From the NCBI RefSeq assembly GCF_036785885.1, contig NC_092322.1, positions 15,646,466 through 15,710,465 of the forward strand: a stretch of DNA of 64,000 bases, read 5' to 3'. The translations under genes were made by a program, and so were the position numbers. Shown here piece by piece: positions 34,560 through 46,079 of this stretch (position 1 is the stretch's first letter; the number at the start of each line of letters is the position of its first letter). Source of the DNA: Coffea arabica (lineage: Eukaryota > Streptophyta > Magnoliopsida > Gentianales > Rubiaceae). The notes beneath the pieces were generated by a model. It was not told the DNA's origin. It saw only the letters and a list, made by a program, of their open reading frames with translations, and made no database searches.

Positions 34560-35786
34560 TTGAAGAAGGTAGGGAGGGATGCGTTGGATGGTATGCCTAG
34601 GAAGGAATACAAGTAAAAGATTTCATATTCAAGTCCTCTCATTTATGCCGAAAAAGAAAAAAAAAATACTTAGTGAAGAAGTTTAGACTTGTACACAAGT
34701 TTTAATGATTAATATAGTTTTGGTAAAAATACTTGCAGTGAAGAAGGGTAGACTTGTGCTCGTTAGAATAACTCAATTATGTGCCAACTTTTTTTAGTAC
34801 TTCGATTTTACTTTCTCCCAAAAAAGACCCTGAAAAACAAAAAATCAAATAAAAAAAATGAATTTCCATTTCCAAGTTCCCTCTAAATGTTATCTATAAA
34901 AATTAGCCTTTCAAGTTTTTTCTTTTAGGGTACACCTCTCATATTCAACAGATAACCTAGGATCAACGCCATGATAATGAGTATCATTCTTTTTTGGTGA
35001 TAGCTAACGATTACTTTCATCCAAAACAAGCCAAGCCTACAAAACCAAAAAGTTCATACTGCTGCCATTGTCTGCTCAATTATGTGCTGGCTTGGAAAAA
35101 TCTTCACTGTTCAATTTATGATTCATGACATTGTGAATGTATTTTTCATTTACTTCCAGGGCTGGCAGCCGATTTGCAAGGGCAGACTCCCAATATCGTA
35201 GTACACTCATCTGGTCCGGTAGATGGTTCAGTCCCCTCCGGTTCCTGCTTGATCTCTTTAGATCCTCCCTCCTCGTAGCATAGAATAGATATAGATCTAT
35301 TGTAGCAGAAAAAAAAAAAAAACTCCCAATATCGTGGAGTCACCAGGTCCTATTCACTCTTAAAATCTTCTCTCTCTTTATTCTCAATTTTTGTTCTAAT
35401 TTCTTGCATATACTCCAACTAATCACTATATTAGTCTGGCTCTCGTTTTCTCTGAAATTCGTGTACAATCAATAGTTATTGAATAGCGGGATGATGGTAA
35501 AGGAGTTTGGTGATTGGTACTTCCTTGTCGGTTGTCCAAGCCCAATCAAAGTTTCTTGACCAAGTACTAGTTGGTTTTGTCTCTTTAGTCAATCAAGACT
35601 TCAAGAGTCTATAGATATTACTATAAGTAGGTATACTTAGAAATTTTTAGAAATTTGAGTTTATAAAACAAGCAAAATTCTTTCATTAGTTTCAACCGTC
35701 TATAGATTTCCTTTCCTTTTTTTTTTCTGGCTTCTTGATTTATGAGACATGCACTATATCTTTGCACTCGGAACGAATATCCATTA
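34560..35786. other. Intergenic DNA with one retroposed insert
   Basis: No gene seen apart from the small retroposon at 35202-35321. Otherwise AT-rich, with poly-A runs. Confidence 0.35.
35202..35321 (+). mobile_element. SINE-like retroposon fragment, about 120 bp
   Basis: The body ends in an A-run (about 35309-35321). It is flanked by a 16-bp direct repeat, ACTCCCAATATCGTAG (35186-35201) and ACTCCCAATATCGTGG (35322-35337), with one mismatch. The body has CCCCTCCGGTTCCTGC and TAGATCCTCCCTCCTC words. It is a 3' fragment of a retroposon; the family is not recognised. Confidence 0.7.
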
Positions 35787-35795
35787 TTTAGAAAA

Positions 35796-36261
35796 GGGCA
35801 AATTCCACTTTACCCTTGTGGTTTAGTGTTTTTTTACATAATTTCCTATGGTTTTAAAAGCTATGCATACCCCGTTATGGTTTGGATTAAAGTGTTAAAG
35901 TGACGGGAATGACCATTCGTAACAGAGTCGCCTAAAATGTCAAAATTACCCTTATGTAAAGTTAAAAATTATTTATTAACTAATGGGGGTTATGTGTATA
36001 TTTTGAAAATCATAAGGGGGTTATATGGTACAGTATTAAACTATAAGAGGGTTATATGATAAAATATAAAAATCATACGGGGTTAATGTGTCATGTATTT
36101 ATAAGAGTAATTTCGACATTTTTAGAAGTTCCGTTACGAGTGACTATTTCCGTATTTTGACACTTTAATCCAAATCATGAGAAGATTATGTATAGTTTTT
36201 AAAATCATAGGGGGATTATGTAAAAAATGCTAAACCACAGGGGGTAAAATGTAATTTGCCC
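35796..36261. mobile_element. Mutator-type MITE with ~155-bp TIRs, 466 bp
   Basis: Long inverted termini starting GGGCAAATTCCACTTTACCC (left) and GGGCAAATTACATTTTACCC (right, complement) stay alignable for about 155 bp. A perfect 9-bp TSD TTTAGAAAA flanks them (35787-35795 and 36262-36270). Long TIRs plus a 9-bp TSD fit Mutator-like elements. No transposase. Confidence 0.9.
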
Positions 36262-36270
36262 TTTAGAAAA

Positions 36271-36850
36271 AGTTCAATTGTTAAGTATATTAATCTTCTC
36301 GATCAAAATAAAGAGGGGTGGCATGTAATTATTATAAGCTACAATTTTGATAATCTTCTAATGGAGCTTTTTTTTTATCCATTTAACAAAACGTTAGTCT
36401 CGTAACCATCTAATAAAATATATCAGAGTGTAGCATAATCACAAACACCCTATTCTATTAAGCATCCAAAAAAAAGATTCCTCTCTTCTGATCCTCCCAT
36501 TGAAAGAACAACAACATGTGATAATACAAGACAAAAACACACAGACAAACACATGTATTGCCAGTGAACTCAAATGCGAAATAGCAATTCTGTCGACAAC
36601 CTAACATACACTCAAATTGACAGCACTAGAACTGCTAGCTATAAATAACAATCACCACTTTACAAGCCCCTGCCAACATGCCTATCGAAAATCCCATTTG
36701 AAATAACAAAATGTCTATCAACCATACTATTTTTATAGATTGGACGGTTGACACAATTGAAGAAGATAACCAAATCATTTTATTGCTTCTCTATTTTATC
36801 TTCTCACGCCAAATGGACAAGCAATACAAGCTCTTCCAACAAACAGCAAC
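36271..36850. other. Intergenic A/C-rich DNA, possible broken ORF at its end
   Basis: From about 36480 the strand becomes A/C-rich. An open stretch from about 36780 (FIASLFYLLTPNGQAIQ...) reaches the MITE at 36860 and appears to continue beyond it; see the entry at 37261. Confidence 0.35.
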
Positions 36851-36859
36851 CAATTCACC

Positions 36860-37260
36860 CGCAACGGATCTTCTGTCCCATACCCTGTGCCACTATCTGT
36901 CCCATTTTTTATTATATTGCTATTTTTCCTACATAAACATCATGTTTTAGTTTTTTTTTTTTTTTGTTTCCTTAACATTCAATAACTATTAATTGAATAA
37001 AAAATAAATAAAATAGGTTCAAAAAAGTAATATATAATAGAAAATTAAAAATACAGTAGAAAATTCATTAAAAAATCTCATTTTTTTATGCATTTTGATT
37101 TTTTGAGTTTGTTAAATTTTGTGTATTCCTTAGTTAATAGTTATTGAATGTTAAGGAAACAAAAAAGAACTAAAACATGATGTTTATGTAGGAGAAATAA
37201 CAATATAATAAAAAATGGGACAAAGAATGGCACAAAATATGGGACAGAAGATCCGTTGCG
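36860..37260. mobile_element. Mutator-type MITE with ~135-bp TIRs, 401 bp
   Basis: The termini CGCAACGGATCTTCTGTCCC are identical at both ends for their first 20 bases. The inverted match then continues with some changes for about 135 bp. A perfect 9-bp TSD CAATTCACC (36851-36859 and 37261-37269) is present. Non-autonomous. Confidence 0.92.
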
Positions 37261-37578
37261 CAATTCACCTATGAAATAAGTGTGGCTTTCAAAAGATTAG
37301 TAGGTCCAGGACTCATCAACCCACACCCTGAATTCCAGGCAATAAATTGGCTTCAATCTCTTATAACACAATATCCCCCTGCAGAATCAATAGCAAGTAT
37401 GTTATCTTTCTTTTCTACTGCTCTTACCGCTTTTAACATGCTAAACTTATATAAAATTTTTGGGTCCCTTCAATTTAAACCATTTGTTTCGTGTTTATTT
37501 ATCCGTAGACGATATTGGACAAACACTACTACTGATCATTCTCCGCAATGGAAATCGCACTTGGTTCATCAAACTTGA
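37261..37578 (+). pseudogene. Unrecognised ORF fragment, apparently interrupted by the MITE
   Basis: Joining the sequence across the MITE and one TSD leaves one frame open from about 36780: YLLTPNGQAIQALP, then QFTYEISVAFKRLVGPGLI, then INWLQSLITQYPP. The peptide looks protein-like, but I cannot name a family. It may be a gene relic or part of an unknown transposon. The same A/C-rich composition extends to about 38200. Confidence 0.3.
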
Positions 37579-38402
37579 TACAAGCTTTAACCTGTCTGGT
37601 TGGACAAAATTCATCAGCTTGAAGACGGATCAATGCTACACTTTTCTCACATTGGCAGCATGGTCTTTAGAGTAAGCATATATGGAAAAAAAATAATTGT
37701 CTTATTGAGTACCCACCACACAAACTTAGAGCTCAAAAACAAACACTGCCAAGTCCATCCAAAAAAAGAACAACGACATTATTTATCACAAAACCTATTT
37801 ACATATAACCAAGACAAAAAAAAAAAAAAAAGTACATACATTGTAATTACCACTACATTTAATGAAAAAATAACAAATAAAACTCTAACAAAATATTTTA
37901 CAAACTTCACGCTGAATACACAATACAAAAAAAATTGATTTCCAACAAATATACACTACTTAATTAAATGCACACCAAACCGACAAACCCAACCATAAAA
38001 AAAAGCCACCCAAACTAATAAAACTTCAACAGAAAATCACACAAAAACCAACACTGCTTCCATTAAATTATATAAAATTTAATAATGAACAACTACAACA
38101 AACAAAAATAATTCATAGACATACACAAAAAAAATACAATCCACAACCCCTAACACCACCTAGTACTGCTAATATGCCTACAACTACTACTACTAACATT
38201 ACAGAATTGATCCCATGTACAACTTATTGTATTAATTAATAGATCAATGACACGTGGCCAAACCTAACAAATCAATTAACACTAGGTTGATTTATATTTT
38301 TCTACAGTTTCTAGTACGGCGTGCTCGGATGTAAACTGAGCTGTACCACAAAATACATAAAGAAGTAGTATTTTCATGTTTCAGAGAAGGAAAGAAAACA
38401 AG
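37579..38402. other. A/C-rich stretch and 5' region of transporter 2
   Basis: From 37680 to 38200 the plus strand is strikingly A/C-rich with many AACAAC/ACACAAAA words and no gene. The AGAAGGAAAGAAAACAAG leader just before the ATG is conserved with the other copies. A degenerate TACATAAA lies at 38354. Confidence 0.4.
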
Positions 38403-41275
38403 ATGGCGAACTGGAAAGAAAGATGCTGCTATGGAGAGGTGTTTCCTTTCACGGCAATGGTTACGGTCGAGTGTGTCAGTGTTGGCTTGAGCACCATCTT
38501 CAAAGCAGCCACCTTGAAGGGTTTGAATTATCGTGTCTTCATGTTATATTCCAATGGGCTTTCAGCTCTTATCCTCCTCCCCCTTTGCTTCTTCTTCCAC
38601 AGGTAATCTCAATTACAAGCCTTCTTGATTTCCCTCTTCCTGTATATTTAAACATATTCATTTTTTTTTTATTTGCAAATCTTGACAGGAAATCTCGGCT
38701 TCCTCCGTTGACTTTTGGTCTCCTTGCTAGATTTTTCTTCCTCGGGATTCTCGGGTATATACAGATACACACACATGTATGTCAAGCTCTCTGATATGAA
38801 TCATGATTATGTTCTTTTACCTTGGAATCAATGTTTCAGCTTTCTAGGTCAATTTCTTGGAAGCAAAGGAATCGAGTACAGTACTCCAACACTGGCTTCT
38901 GCTATGTCCAACCTTACCCCAGCTTGCACTTTTATCCTGGCAGTGCTCCTAAGGTCCTTTTATATTTTCTTTTTTTTTTTAGCTTAACTATTGTCAACAC
39001 TCATTATGCCTGCTTTGGAGCAAGCAGGACATAAAAACTGATTTTCGACATTAAAGTCCTAAATTCTCTAACGAAGACTAAATTTGAGGTGACACCTAAC
39101 GAGTGCTCGTTGAATAACATGATATATGGTTTAGTACTCAACTCAAGGCTTCAATGTCTCTCTCTTTTTTTTTTTTCCTTTCTTTTGGTTTTACAAATTA
39201 TAGATGAACTAGACCAATAGTGCATGTCATGAACAGGATGGAAAAGCTAAAAGTCAAAAGCTTGAGCAGCCAAGTTAAGGTAATGGGGAGTGTAATAACG
39301 ATTGCAGGAGCCCTAGTGGTGGTTCTGTACAAAGGCCCTGTTCAGATGAGGAGCCCTACATCTTCAGCTTCTGTTTTTGCACAACAGCCAGCACTGGTCA
39401 ATGTCACCACTGCGGCTGAGCAATCGGATTGGATCAAAGGTGGTGCGCTTCTCGCTGCCGACTATGTGATAGCCTCCGTTTGGTATATCTATCAGGTAAA
39501 GGATTGTAGAAAACTACGAATGGTGTCTGAATTTGCCGTTAGACTATCAAATTTCGACAATGGTTTGGAGAAACCGAGATGAAAAAAATAAGAGAAAGGA
39601 AAAAAAGGTTTTATAGGATTCAAGCAACTGCGATCTCAAGCTGAGCCATCTTTAGGGCCGTGTCAAAATTTGTCTTTTAAAACATTGAAATTTATTAATT
39701 TTGTTCCACAATTGCACCCCCTTGAATTTCTGAAACTTCTTTTTTTCCTTCACCATTGCCCCCGTCAATTCTTGAAACCTTTGCAATCGTCCCCTACTTT
39801 TAAAAGGTGGTATATTAAAATGACAAGAAAAAAAAAAAAGTACCACATGAAACAAAATGAGAAGTCCTCGAGACTCAATTTAATTGGTAGGGACGTTAGC
39901 CAAGTAACCACGAGATAACTCATTTCACTTTCAAACACTTGCATTTTTTACTTCCCCTGGTAAGAGTTGGAGTCTCTCATTAGACCAAAAAAATAAAATG
40001 AAATAAAATACTAATTTTCAAGACTTTTCCTGCATAAGAATGAATATATAGGCTTCATTTGGAAACTCATTGACTAGTACTGCATTATATATTGTTGAAA
40101 ATACTTAGTTGTATGGTTGCGACGAGTGTTAATACCCTAAAACTCTTTACCATATTGTAAAAATGGATGTAACTGGCATGCTGTTTTTTATTAGACCTAT
40201 ACATTATATTTGGAATTATTGCCTAAGTTTTGTACTTACTCTTCCTAACTTTAGGATCTTCACTCCACTATTTTCAGACCAAGGCTATCGTGGATTACCC
40301 GGCAGAACTAGTTGTGGTTTTCTTCTACAACCTATCATGCGCGATCCTAGCAATACCGGTTTGTTTAATCGGGATACCAAATTCAAGTGCATGGAATATA
40401 CTGAAACCTGATGTGCGGTTGTACTCAGTGGTGTATGCAGTAAGCACGTACACCTAATTTATTTCACTAGAATTCCAGACTAGAATATAAGCAGCTTGCT
40501 AATCAAATTCGCAATCAACTGTCCATATAACTAGTTAGAATCCAATTCAAATATAGTTGATTCACTCAATAATTTTTATTTTTCTAGGGTGTAATGGGAT
40601 CAGGCTTCGGACTTCTTGTTCATACCCGGTGCTTACATGTAAAGGGACCTGTATATGTAGCTTTATTTAGGCCGTTATCGATAGCCATTGCTGCAGTGAT
40701 GGGATTCATTTTTCTTGGCGATAACTTCTACATTGGAAGGTACGTATCTGTTGAATACGATCAAGAAAAACATAGTACTTACTTATGCACTCAGTGTAAG
40801 TATGCATGGAATTTGTTACGATTATACGGTTATTGTACTTAAAATATTATTTGATGTATACTAATATGGCCTTGTTCATTTGTACTAACTCAACGCATGA
40901 GATCAACAAGGTATTTAAGTGTACATTAAATCTTCAATAAATATATCCAACGAATACAGTCATATATACAAAATCCCATCTCCACCTATATCAGTCATAT
41001 ATACAAAATCCCATCTCCACCTATACATACATCCTTATCATATGTTTAAGGTTTCATATCAACTATTTTGGAATAATATTTACTCAAATTGCAGCTTGAT
41101 CGGATCCTTGATCATATCTCTTGGGTTTTACATGTTGATATGGGCAAAAGCTCAAGAAGTTAATGGAGAGAGATCACCTGAAGGTAAGTTTGTGGCATCC
41201 TCGAGCGCAAATGCTCCATTATTAGAGCAATACGATGATTCAAGAAATGAAGAACGTGAGCCCTTAACTGCTTGA
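38403..41275 (+). CDS. WAT1-related (UMAMIT/EamA) transporter, copy 2, complete
   Basis: Same family and predicted ten-helix topology as copy 1. Exons: 38403-38602, 38689-38754, 38840-38953, 39237-39495, 40278-40439, 40588-40739, 41095-41275. All borders are GT-AG; the join is 1134 nt, 377 residues. Exons 1-6 match copy 1 base for base in length, and only the tail exon is one codon shorter. It starts [19 protein letters not shown]; later motifs are [50 protein letters not shown] and [19 protein letters not shown]. One oddity: the highly conserved HTWGLH of exon 6 reads HTRCLH here, replacing W-G by R-C in a helix-end motif. The frame is open, so it may still be expressed, but that site could alter transport. 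Confidence 0.92.
40961..41032 (+). repeat. Direct repeat in intron 6 of copy 2
   Basis: Two adjacent copies of a unit beginning TCATATATACAAAATCCC and ending CCACCTATA (about 36 bp each), probably replication slippage within the intron. Confidence 0.75.
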
Positions 41276-42087
41276 ACAATCAAATGCTTTTACTTTGCGA
41301 ACTGGTTGTCTACTCCTACCTTTTGACTTGTTTAGAGATTTTTTGAGATTTCTAATGGGATTTAAAAAAGGTGATTTCTTGGGGTCAAAAAAAGGAGATT
41401 TCTTGAGATCTTGGGCAAACATGTTGATAGCTTTTGTGTGTTTTCACGACAGCTGTGCGTGTAAAATTAATATTGTATGTGCTCCATTCCATGTAATTCT
41501 TTTCACATTTTAAGCCTAATGTAATATATTTTATAATTTGCTGACTACTAACATGTGCTAACTGAGTAGATCTTTTTTATGTACTACTAGGGGCAAACCC
41601 CGCGCCATGAGCGCGACCTTGGAGCTAGCTTATGAATACTTTTTTTTCTCTTAAATATTTAGCACATAAATGGTATTTGAATTTGTAGAACAATGTTGTA
41701 CTACAAACTTGTAGAAATGTATTCAAAGATACAAGCTTGAAAAATTGACCTTAGAAGTTTTGCTCTTAGTTTTTAAACACATCGGCTGGATGGTTAAAAC
41801 TATGTAATTTGTTGGTTTTCTCGTGTTTTCGCTATAGTTGTGGTTTTTATACTCTATTTATCTCTTTGCTAATGCCAGTTTTTACTTCTTAATTTGGTAT
41901 CTCAACATAAGAGATGCGTTTTGAAAGTAAACGCTAAATATTGCTATCCCACCTGTTGTAGCATTGAAAAGTAATTTTTACGAACGCCAATATATCCAAA
42001 AATTTTAATCTGACATTTATATTGCAAATTCGCCTACAGCAACCTTATCTAACCGCAATAATTACTTGTTTGTATACAAAGTTGGGT
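41276..42087. other. 3' region of transporter 2 and intergenic DNA
   Basis: The 3' UTR carries an internally repeated GATTTCTTG-G motif (about 41370-41410). It is alignable with the 3' flank of the broken copy (GAGATTTCTTGAGATCTTGG at about 48518), including the TTTTCACGACA word. A GC-rich island GGGGCAAACCCCGCGCC at 41590 has a partial match near 48735. No other gene. Confidence 0.5.
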
Positions 42088-42096
42088 TCTCAAAAA

Positions 42097-42328
42097 GGAC
42101 CAGAGGCAGGAACGGTTATACATTTTGCATAGCGCGTAACTTTATTTTCACACGGCATAACTTTGTTTGCACAACGTGTAATTTTAGAATAAATTTTTGT
42201 GAGTCTCACACACGTTGTTAAAAATGAGGTACAAAAAGTGATTTGGACCATGCAAATTTTTGGAGCCAAATCTTAGCCATGAACAGTTTAGGGACGATCC
42301 ACCTGATGACCGTCCCTGTCCCGTATCC
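42097..42328. mobile_element. Mutator-type MITE, family M, copy 1 (232 bp)
   Basis: The termini GGACCAGAGGCAGGAACGGT and, on the complement, GGATACGGGACAGGGACGGT are flanked by a perfect 9-bp TSD TCTCAAAAA (42088-42096 and 42329-42337). It shares its interior (GCGTAACTTTATTT, CACACGG, AATAAATTTTTGTG) with the element at 54044-54264. Confidence 0.85.
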
Positions 42329-42359
42329 TCTCAAAAATGCCTATTATATTAGGCTGAAG

Positions 42360-42360
<1 letters not shown>

Positions 42361-42390
<30 letters not shown>
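42361..42390. repeat. Poly-T tract, about 30 bases
   Basis: An uninterrupted T-run that could be the poly-A of a minus-strand retroposon. The sequence to its right (GGGAGCATTAGGACGAAGG) has no recognisable body, and no TSD was found. Confidence 0.6.
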
Positions 42391-42644
42391 GGGAGCATTA
42401 GGACGAAGGGAGCCGACCATAAAAGCACCATAGAATTGCAAACATACTTGTAGCAAGAACTATAGGTTGGTCCGTCGGGGGTCATCTAGTACCAAAAGCT
42501 AATCGATAAGTGAAGATTCTAAAGAGTAGGCGTTGTCAGAAAGAAATTATGGAGATAGAATAAGAAGAGAAAGTGGCAATTAGTCCTGAAGCTCCCCCCC
42601 CAAAAAAAAAAAAAAAAAGGCTTCAAGATGGACTTGAAACCAAT

Positions 42645-43212
42645 AAAATCACGAAGATGTATCTACACCGCATTTACCAAGGAGAAGGGGGCGGTGGGGT
42701 GATTAGGGATTCGAGGGGAAAACTCATTATTGCTTTTGCGGATTCTTTTGGCTCTCTGGATTCCCTGCAGGCTGAGGCTCGGGCTCTCTTGTTAGGGCTT
42801 CAGCTGGGGTGCAGCTTAGGGATTTCGCAGATGTTGGTTGAATCTGATTGCTTGGTCTTAGTCAATTGTTTAAAGGGGGTTTGGGGGTTCCTGTGGTGAT
42901 TCGGCCAGTTGTTCGTGCTGTTCGTCTACTTGCTTCTGCTGGCCATCAGTTTGGTCATTGCTTCCGGGAGGGGAACATGGTGGCGGACTCGCTTGCAACG
43001 TTTGGGGTGGAGTGTGGCTCTCGATCTATTTTCACGTCAGCGTCTCAGTTGCCCCTGCGCTCCAGGGGGCTCTTAGCTCTGGACATGCAGAATTTCTGTA
43101 GTTTTCGTTTTTCTCTTAGGATGTAGGGCTCTGGATGATTCCTTGGCGTTGTGTTCTGGTTTTCTTTTTTTGATGAATAAAACAGATTATTACTAAAAAA
43201 AAAAAACAAAAA
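42645..43212 (+). mobile_element. 5'-truncated LINE tail with RNase H, + strand
   Basis: An RNase H domain of the plant L1-type LINE C-terminus is visible: GGGGVIRDSRGKLIIAF, LQAEARALLLGLQLG, VESDCLVLVNCL, then in another frame REGNMVADSLATFGVE. The frame changes near 42885. The insert ends with GATGAATAAAACAG and a poly-A-rich end at 43195-43212. A matching TSD was not found, so the left border is approximate. Confidence 0.75.
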
Positions 43213-43219
43213 AAAAGAT

Positions 43220-44700
43220 AATTATGATAAACTGTTGTAACACAAGTCAAGCTAAATAATAATTTATTACAAAATTAAACAGAATTTGAAAACTGTAATT
43301 ATTTAGACCTTTTCCATTGATAGAAAATTGTGTAAGATAACCATTCAACTTTGCTGATGGAAAATCCATTCAGTCTATCATGCTCATAATGACTTTAGCT
43401 ATGGGTCTGGCCTCACGATCAATGTAGATAAATCCCCAGAATTCTCTTCTCCCCCAAATTCCTTGGCAAGTATCTGGAATTTCCTTTCTTTAACTCGAGA
43501 TCATCCAAAGATCATTTCACTCAGTGAAGCCCCTTATTTTTAAAGGTTGAAAAGCAAATCACTCTTATTTTTTGCCAGAGGAAGGCAATCGTTCAACAGA
43601 TTAATTGGTCTATCCTTGTGTATTTCACTCAGTGAAGCCCCTCCCCATGAACAAATGAACTTCCTTGGGGGATCTACCTGTGAAAGGAGAAAACTTCATT
43701 TGATAGGATGGTTAGTTGGTTACCATAACCTTGAAAGAAGTATGTTAAAAAAAAAAAAAAAAAAAAACTTGAAAGAAGTTTAATATTCAAGCTAGGACTA
43801 TTTTAAATCCACATTCGATGACTGGCTACCATTAATTACTTTGTTTACCTGCACCACTTATGAATGTATGCTATTTAAATTTCATTTCTGTCCACCTGCA
43901 ATAGTTACGCTTTTAATTCACGTTCTGGGAATCTTGACAAGCATCTTATGTTTCTTGGCTCCAATGGTTGTCATTTGACAACGAATTAACAAGCATAACA
44001 TTTCTGACAACCTACCAGACATTTCTGACAACTTCATTTTATTAAATTTTTTTAATGTGCAACTTTATTGTTCTTATAAATGTATTTCTAAGGATCGTGC
44101 AGGTCGGGTGCTCTTACTTTAAAGGATACTTTAAAGGATTTGGTTGATCCAACCTATATATATTTATGACAATGGATCTCCTGCATTAGGGTATAACTTC
44201 TATGTTACACGTTCTAATGTATATTGATGCTTATATTTCTTAAATTATTATAATAATACTTTTAATTAGATTTAACTTTTGAAAAGAACGTGTGTCAATA
44301 TATATATATATAAATATATAATATGAATGTTATACATTAGTGTATAATAGAGGATCCATAGCCTACGTTTGGGGATCTAAGTGCTCCTTCCATCGGCAGC
44401 TGCTTGTTGACGGGTATTTAGTAGAACAAGGTTGAACCATGGGTATCCGTTCATACCAATTGCATGAAAAACGCAATAGAAAATGCTCTTTAAAAAATAT
44501 TGATGAAACGTGGTTACAATTTTTTTTTTTTTTTGGATGAAACGTGGTTACAATACGAAAAACTAAATAAACCAATTACAAAAATTGACAATTACACAAT
44601 ATAAGGAGGTTTACACTTTGCCCCCTCTCTGAATTTGGGGCTTATTTGTACTTCGACCATTAAAGGCTTGTTTTGACTGATTTCTTGGACTTGTTTTTAA
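43220..44700. other. Intergenic DNA with duplicated-flank pieces
   Basis: No gene. Two copies of TTTCACTCAGTGAAGCCCCT lie at about 43514 and 43624, and there is a 21-base A-run near 43747. ACTTTAAAGGATTTGGTTGATCC (about 44133) and the block at 44588-44650 match the flanks of copies 1 and 2, placing this span as the old upstream flank of the broken transporter copy. Confidence 0.45.
44174..44357. mobile_element. Small MITE-like inverted repeat
   Basis: Left GGATCTCCTGCATTAGGG and right-end complement GGATCCTCTATTATACAC, each followed by a GTATAAC word, form imperfect inverted termini of about 30 bp around a TA-rich core. The TSD is not resolved. Confidence 0.4.
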
Positions 44701-44711
44701 CTTAAAATTTT

Positions 44712-46070
44712 GGGATACTTTCAGAAACCTCCTCTAAGGTTTCTAACAATTGTAGAGATCTCCTCTCAATTTTATTAAATTACACCTACCTCCCTTGCTT
44801 TTACCGTGTATATAATAATATAGGTCCAAAAAACTATATTTTTTTTCTCAAAAATCCTAAACTACCCTTTTTGTACAAAAATTATTTTGCCAATTACTTT
44901 CTTCCATATCTCAAGCAAACCCACTATACTAACAAACAAGCCTAACAAATAGTCTAATTCCAAATTCTAAATCCAAGTAATTCCATCATCATAGTCATAA
45001 AATTACTTCTCTCAAAGCATGCATTCAATTCTGAAGATTCGTTCCATCCTTTAGAAATATTCTTACCATATGGTTCCATGGAATGATCAAACTCACAATC
45101 AACCGCCCTTATGTTTGCATAATTTTCAACATAGGATGCCATGATTCGATTCCATATAAGTGGCTCAACTCTTACTAAATGAGCCACATTATTGCCTTGA
45201 AGAAAATCCTTAGGGGAGATTTAGGCATGGATGAGATTAATCAAGTTTAAGAGAAGGAAATGCATCATTATAACTTTAGAGTTCTTCAAGAAATTCATTT
45301 TGCCAAAAACCAAAATTCTATTTACAACTAATCACACCTCAAACTTCAAACCCAAAGCCCACAACTTCTCAAAACACACTAATCGAGCCTACCATCAAAT
45401 CTCCAAACATGTTAATGTCTTAAATACAGAGAAGAAACTTTATCTCCATAGTGAAATCACAATCAACAATTGTCAAGTATAAACAGAAATATAAATATAC
45501 TTATTAACACCTTAAAAAGCTTTTTGGATGGATGATAGACAAATTAACAAATTTATCAATTTCAATCCCTCTTCCTCTTTTGGCCAATGATTGCATTATT
45601 ATTGTGTGCCTCTTCATCTCCTTTAGTTTGACCATGAAATTAGATTTTACTTCAACCATTAAATCTAATCCCTCGACATCTAAACTTGTGATTTGGCAAT
45701 TCCAAAGAGAAGATAGGAGGAATAGGAATATAGAGTTTGAGGGATCATTTGTAGTGTGATTGGCTGCAGTTATAGGCAATGGTTGGTGGTAATTTGAGAG
45801 TGAGTTATAAGAGGAAGATGGATGAAACAGAGTGACAGTAAGTGAAAGAGAATCGTCGTTGACTGTAACTTGTAAACAGGATAACCGAAAAAGTCAAATT
45901 TCTTTTTCTTTTTTTTTTAAATTTCATCTTATTATACCATGAATTATTTATTAAGTGAAGGTCCTTATAGTCATTTTAATGTGATAAGGGAAGTCAGTGT
46001 AATTTGTAAAACCTGAGGGGAGTCGAGTGAAATTGTCATAAACCTCAGGGGAGGTTTGTGAAATTATGCC
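44712..46070. mobile_element. Mutator-type non-autonomous element, about 1.36 kb
   Basis: The left terminus GGGATACTTTCAGAAACCTC and right-end complement GGCATAATTTCACAAACCTC start inverted repeats of roughly 100 bp or more. The 9-bp flanks are TAAAATTTT (44703-44711) and TAAAATTCT (46071-46079), one mismatch. The interior of about 1 kb has only short ORFs with no transposase. A related single terminus lies at about 58440-58563. Confidence 0.78.
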
Positions 46071-46079
46071 TAAAATTCT

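Noticed and set aside
36711..36950. ORF with a hydrophobic tail ahead of the 36860 MITE
   Set aside because: Its end lies inside the MITE terminus and it is in a different frame from the more protein-like stretch that continues past the MITE.
45231..45782. ORFs within the 1.36-kb Mutator-type element, considered as a captured gene
   Set aside because: Short, on both strands and without any recognisable domain or exon structure, so a Pack-MULE claim is not supported.
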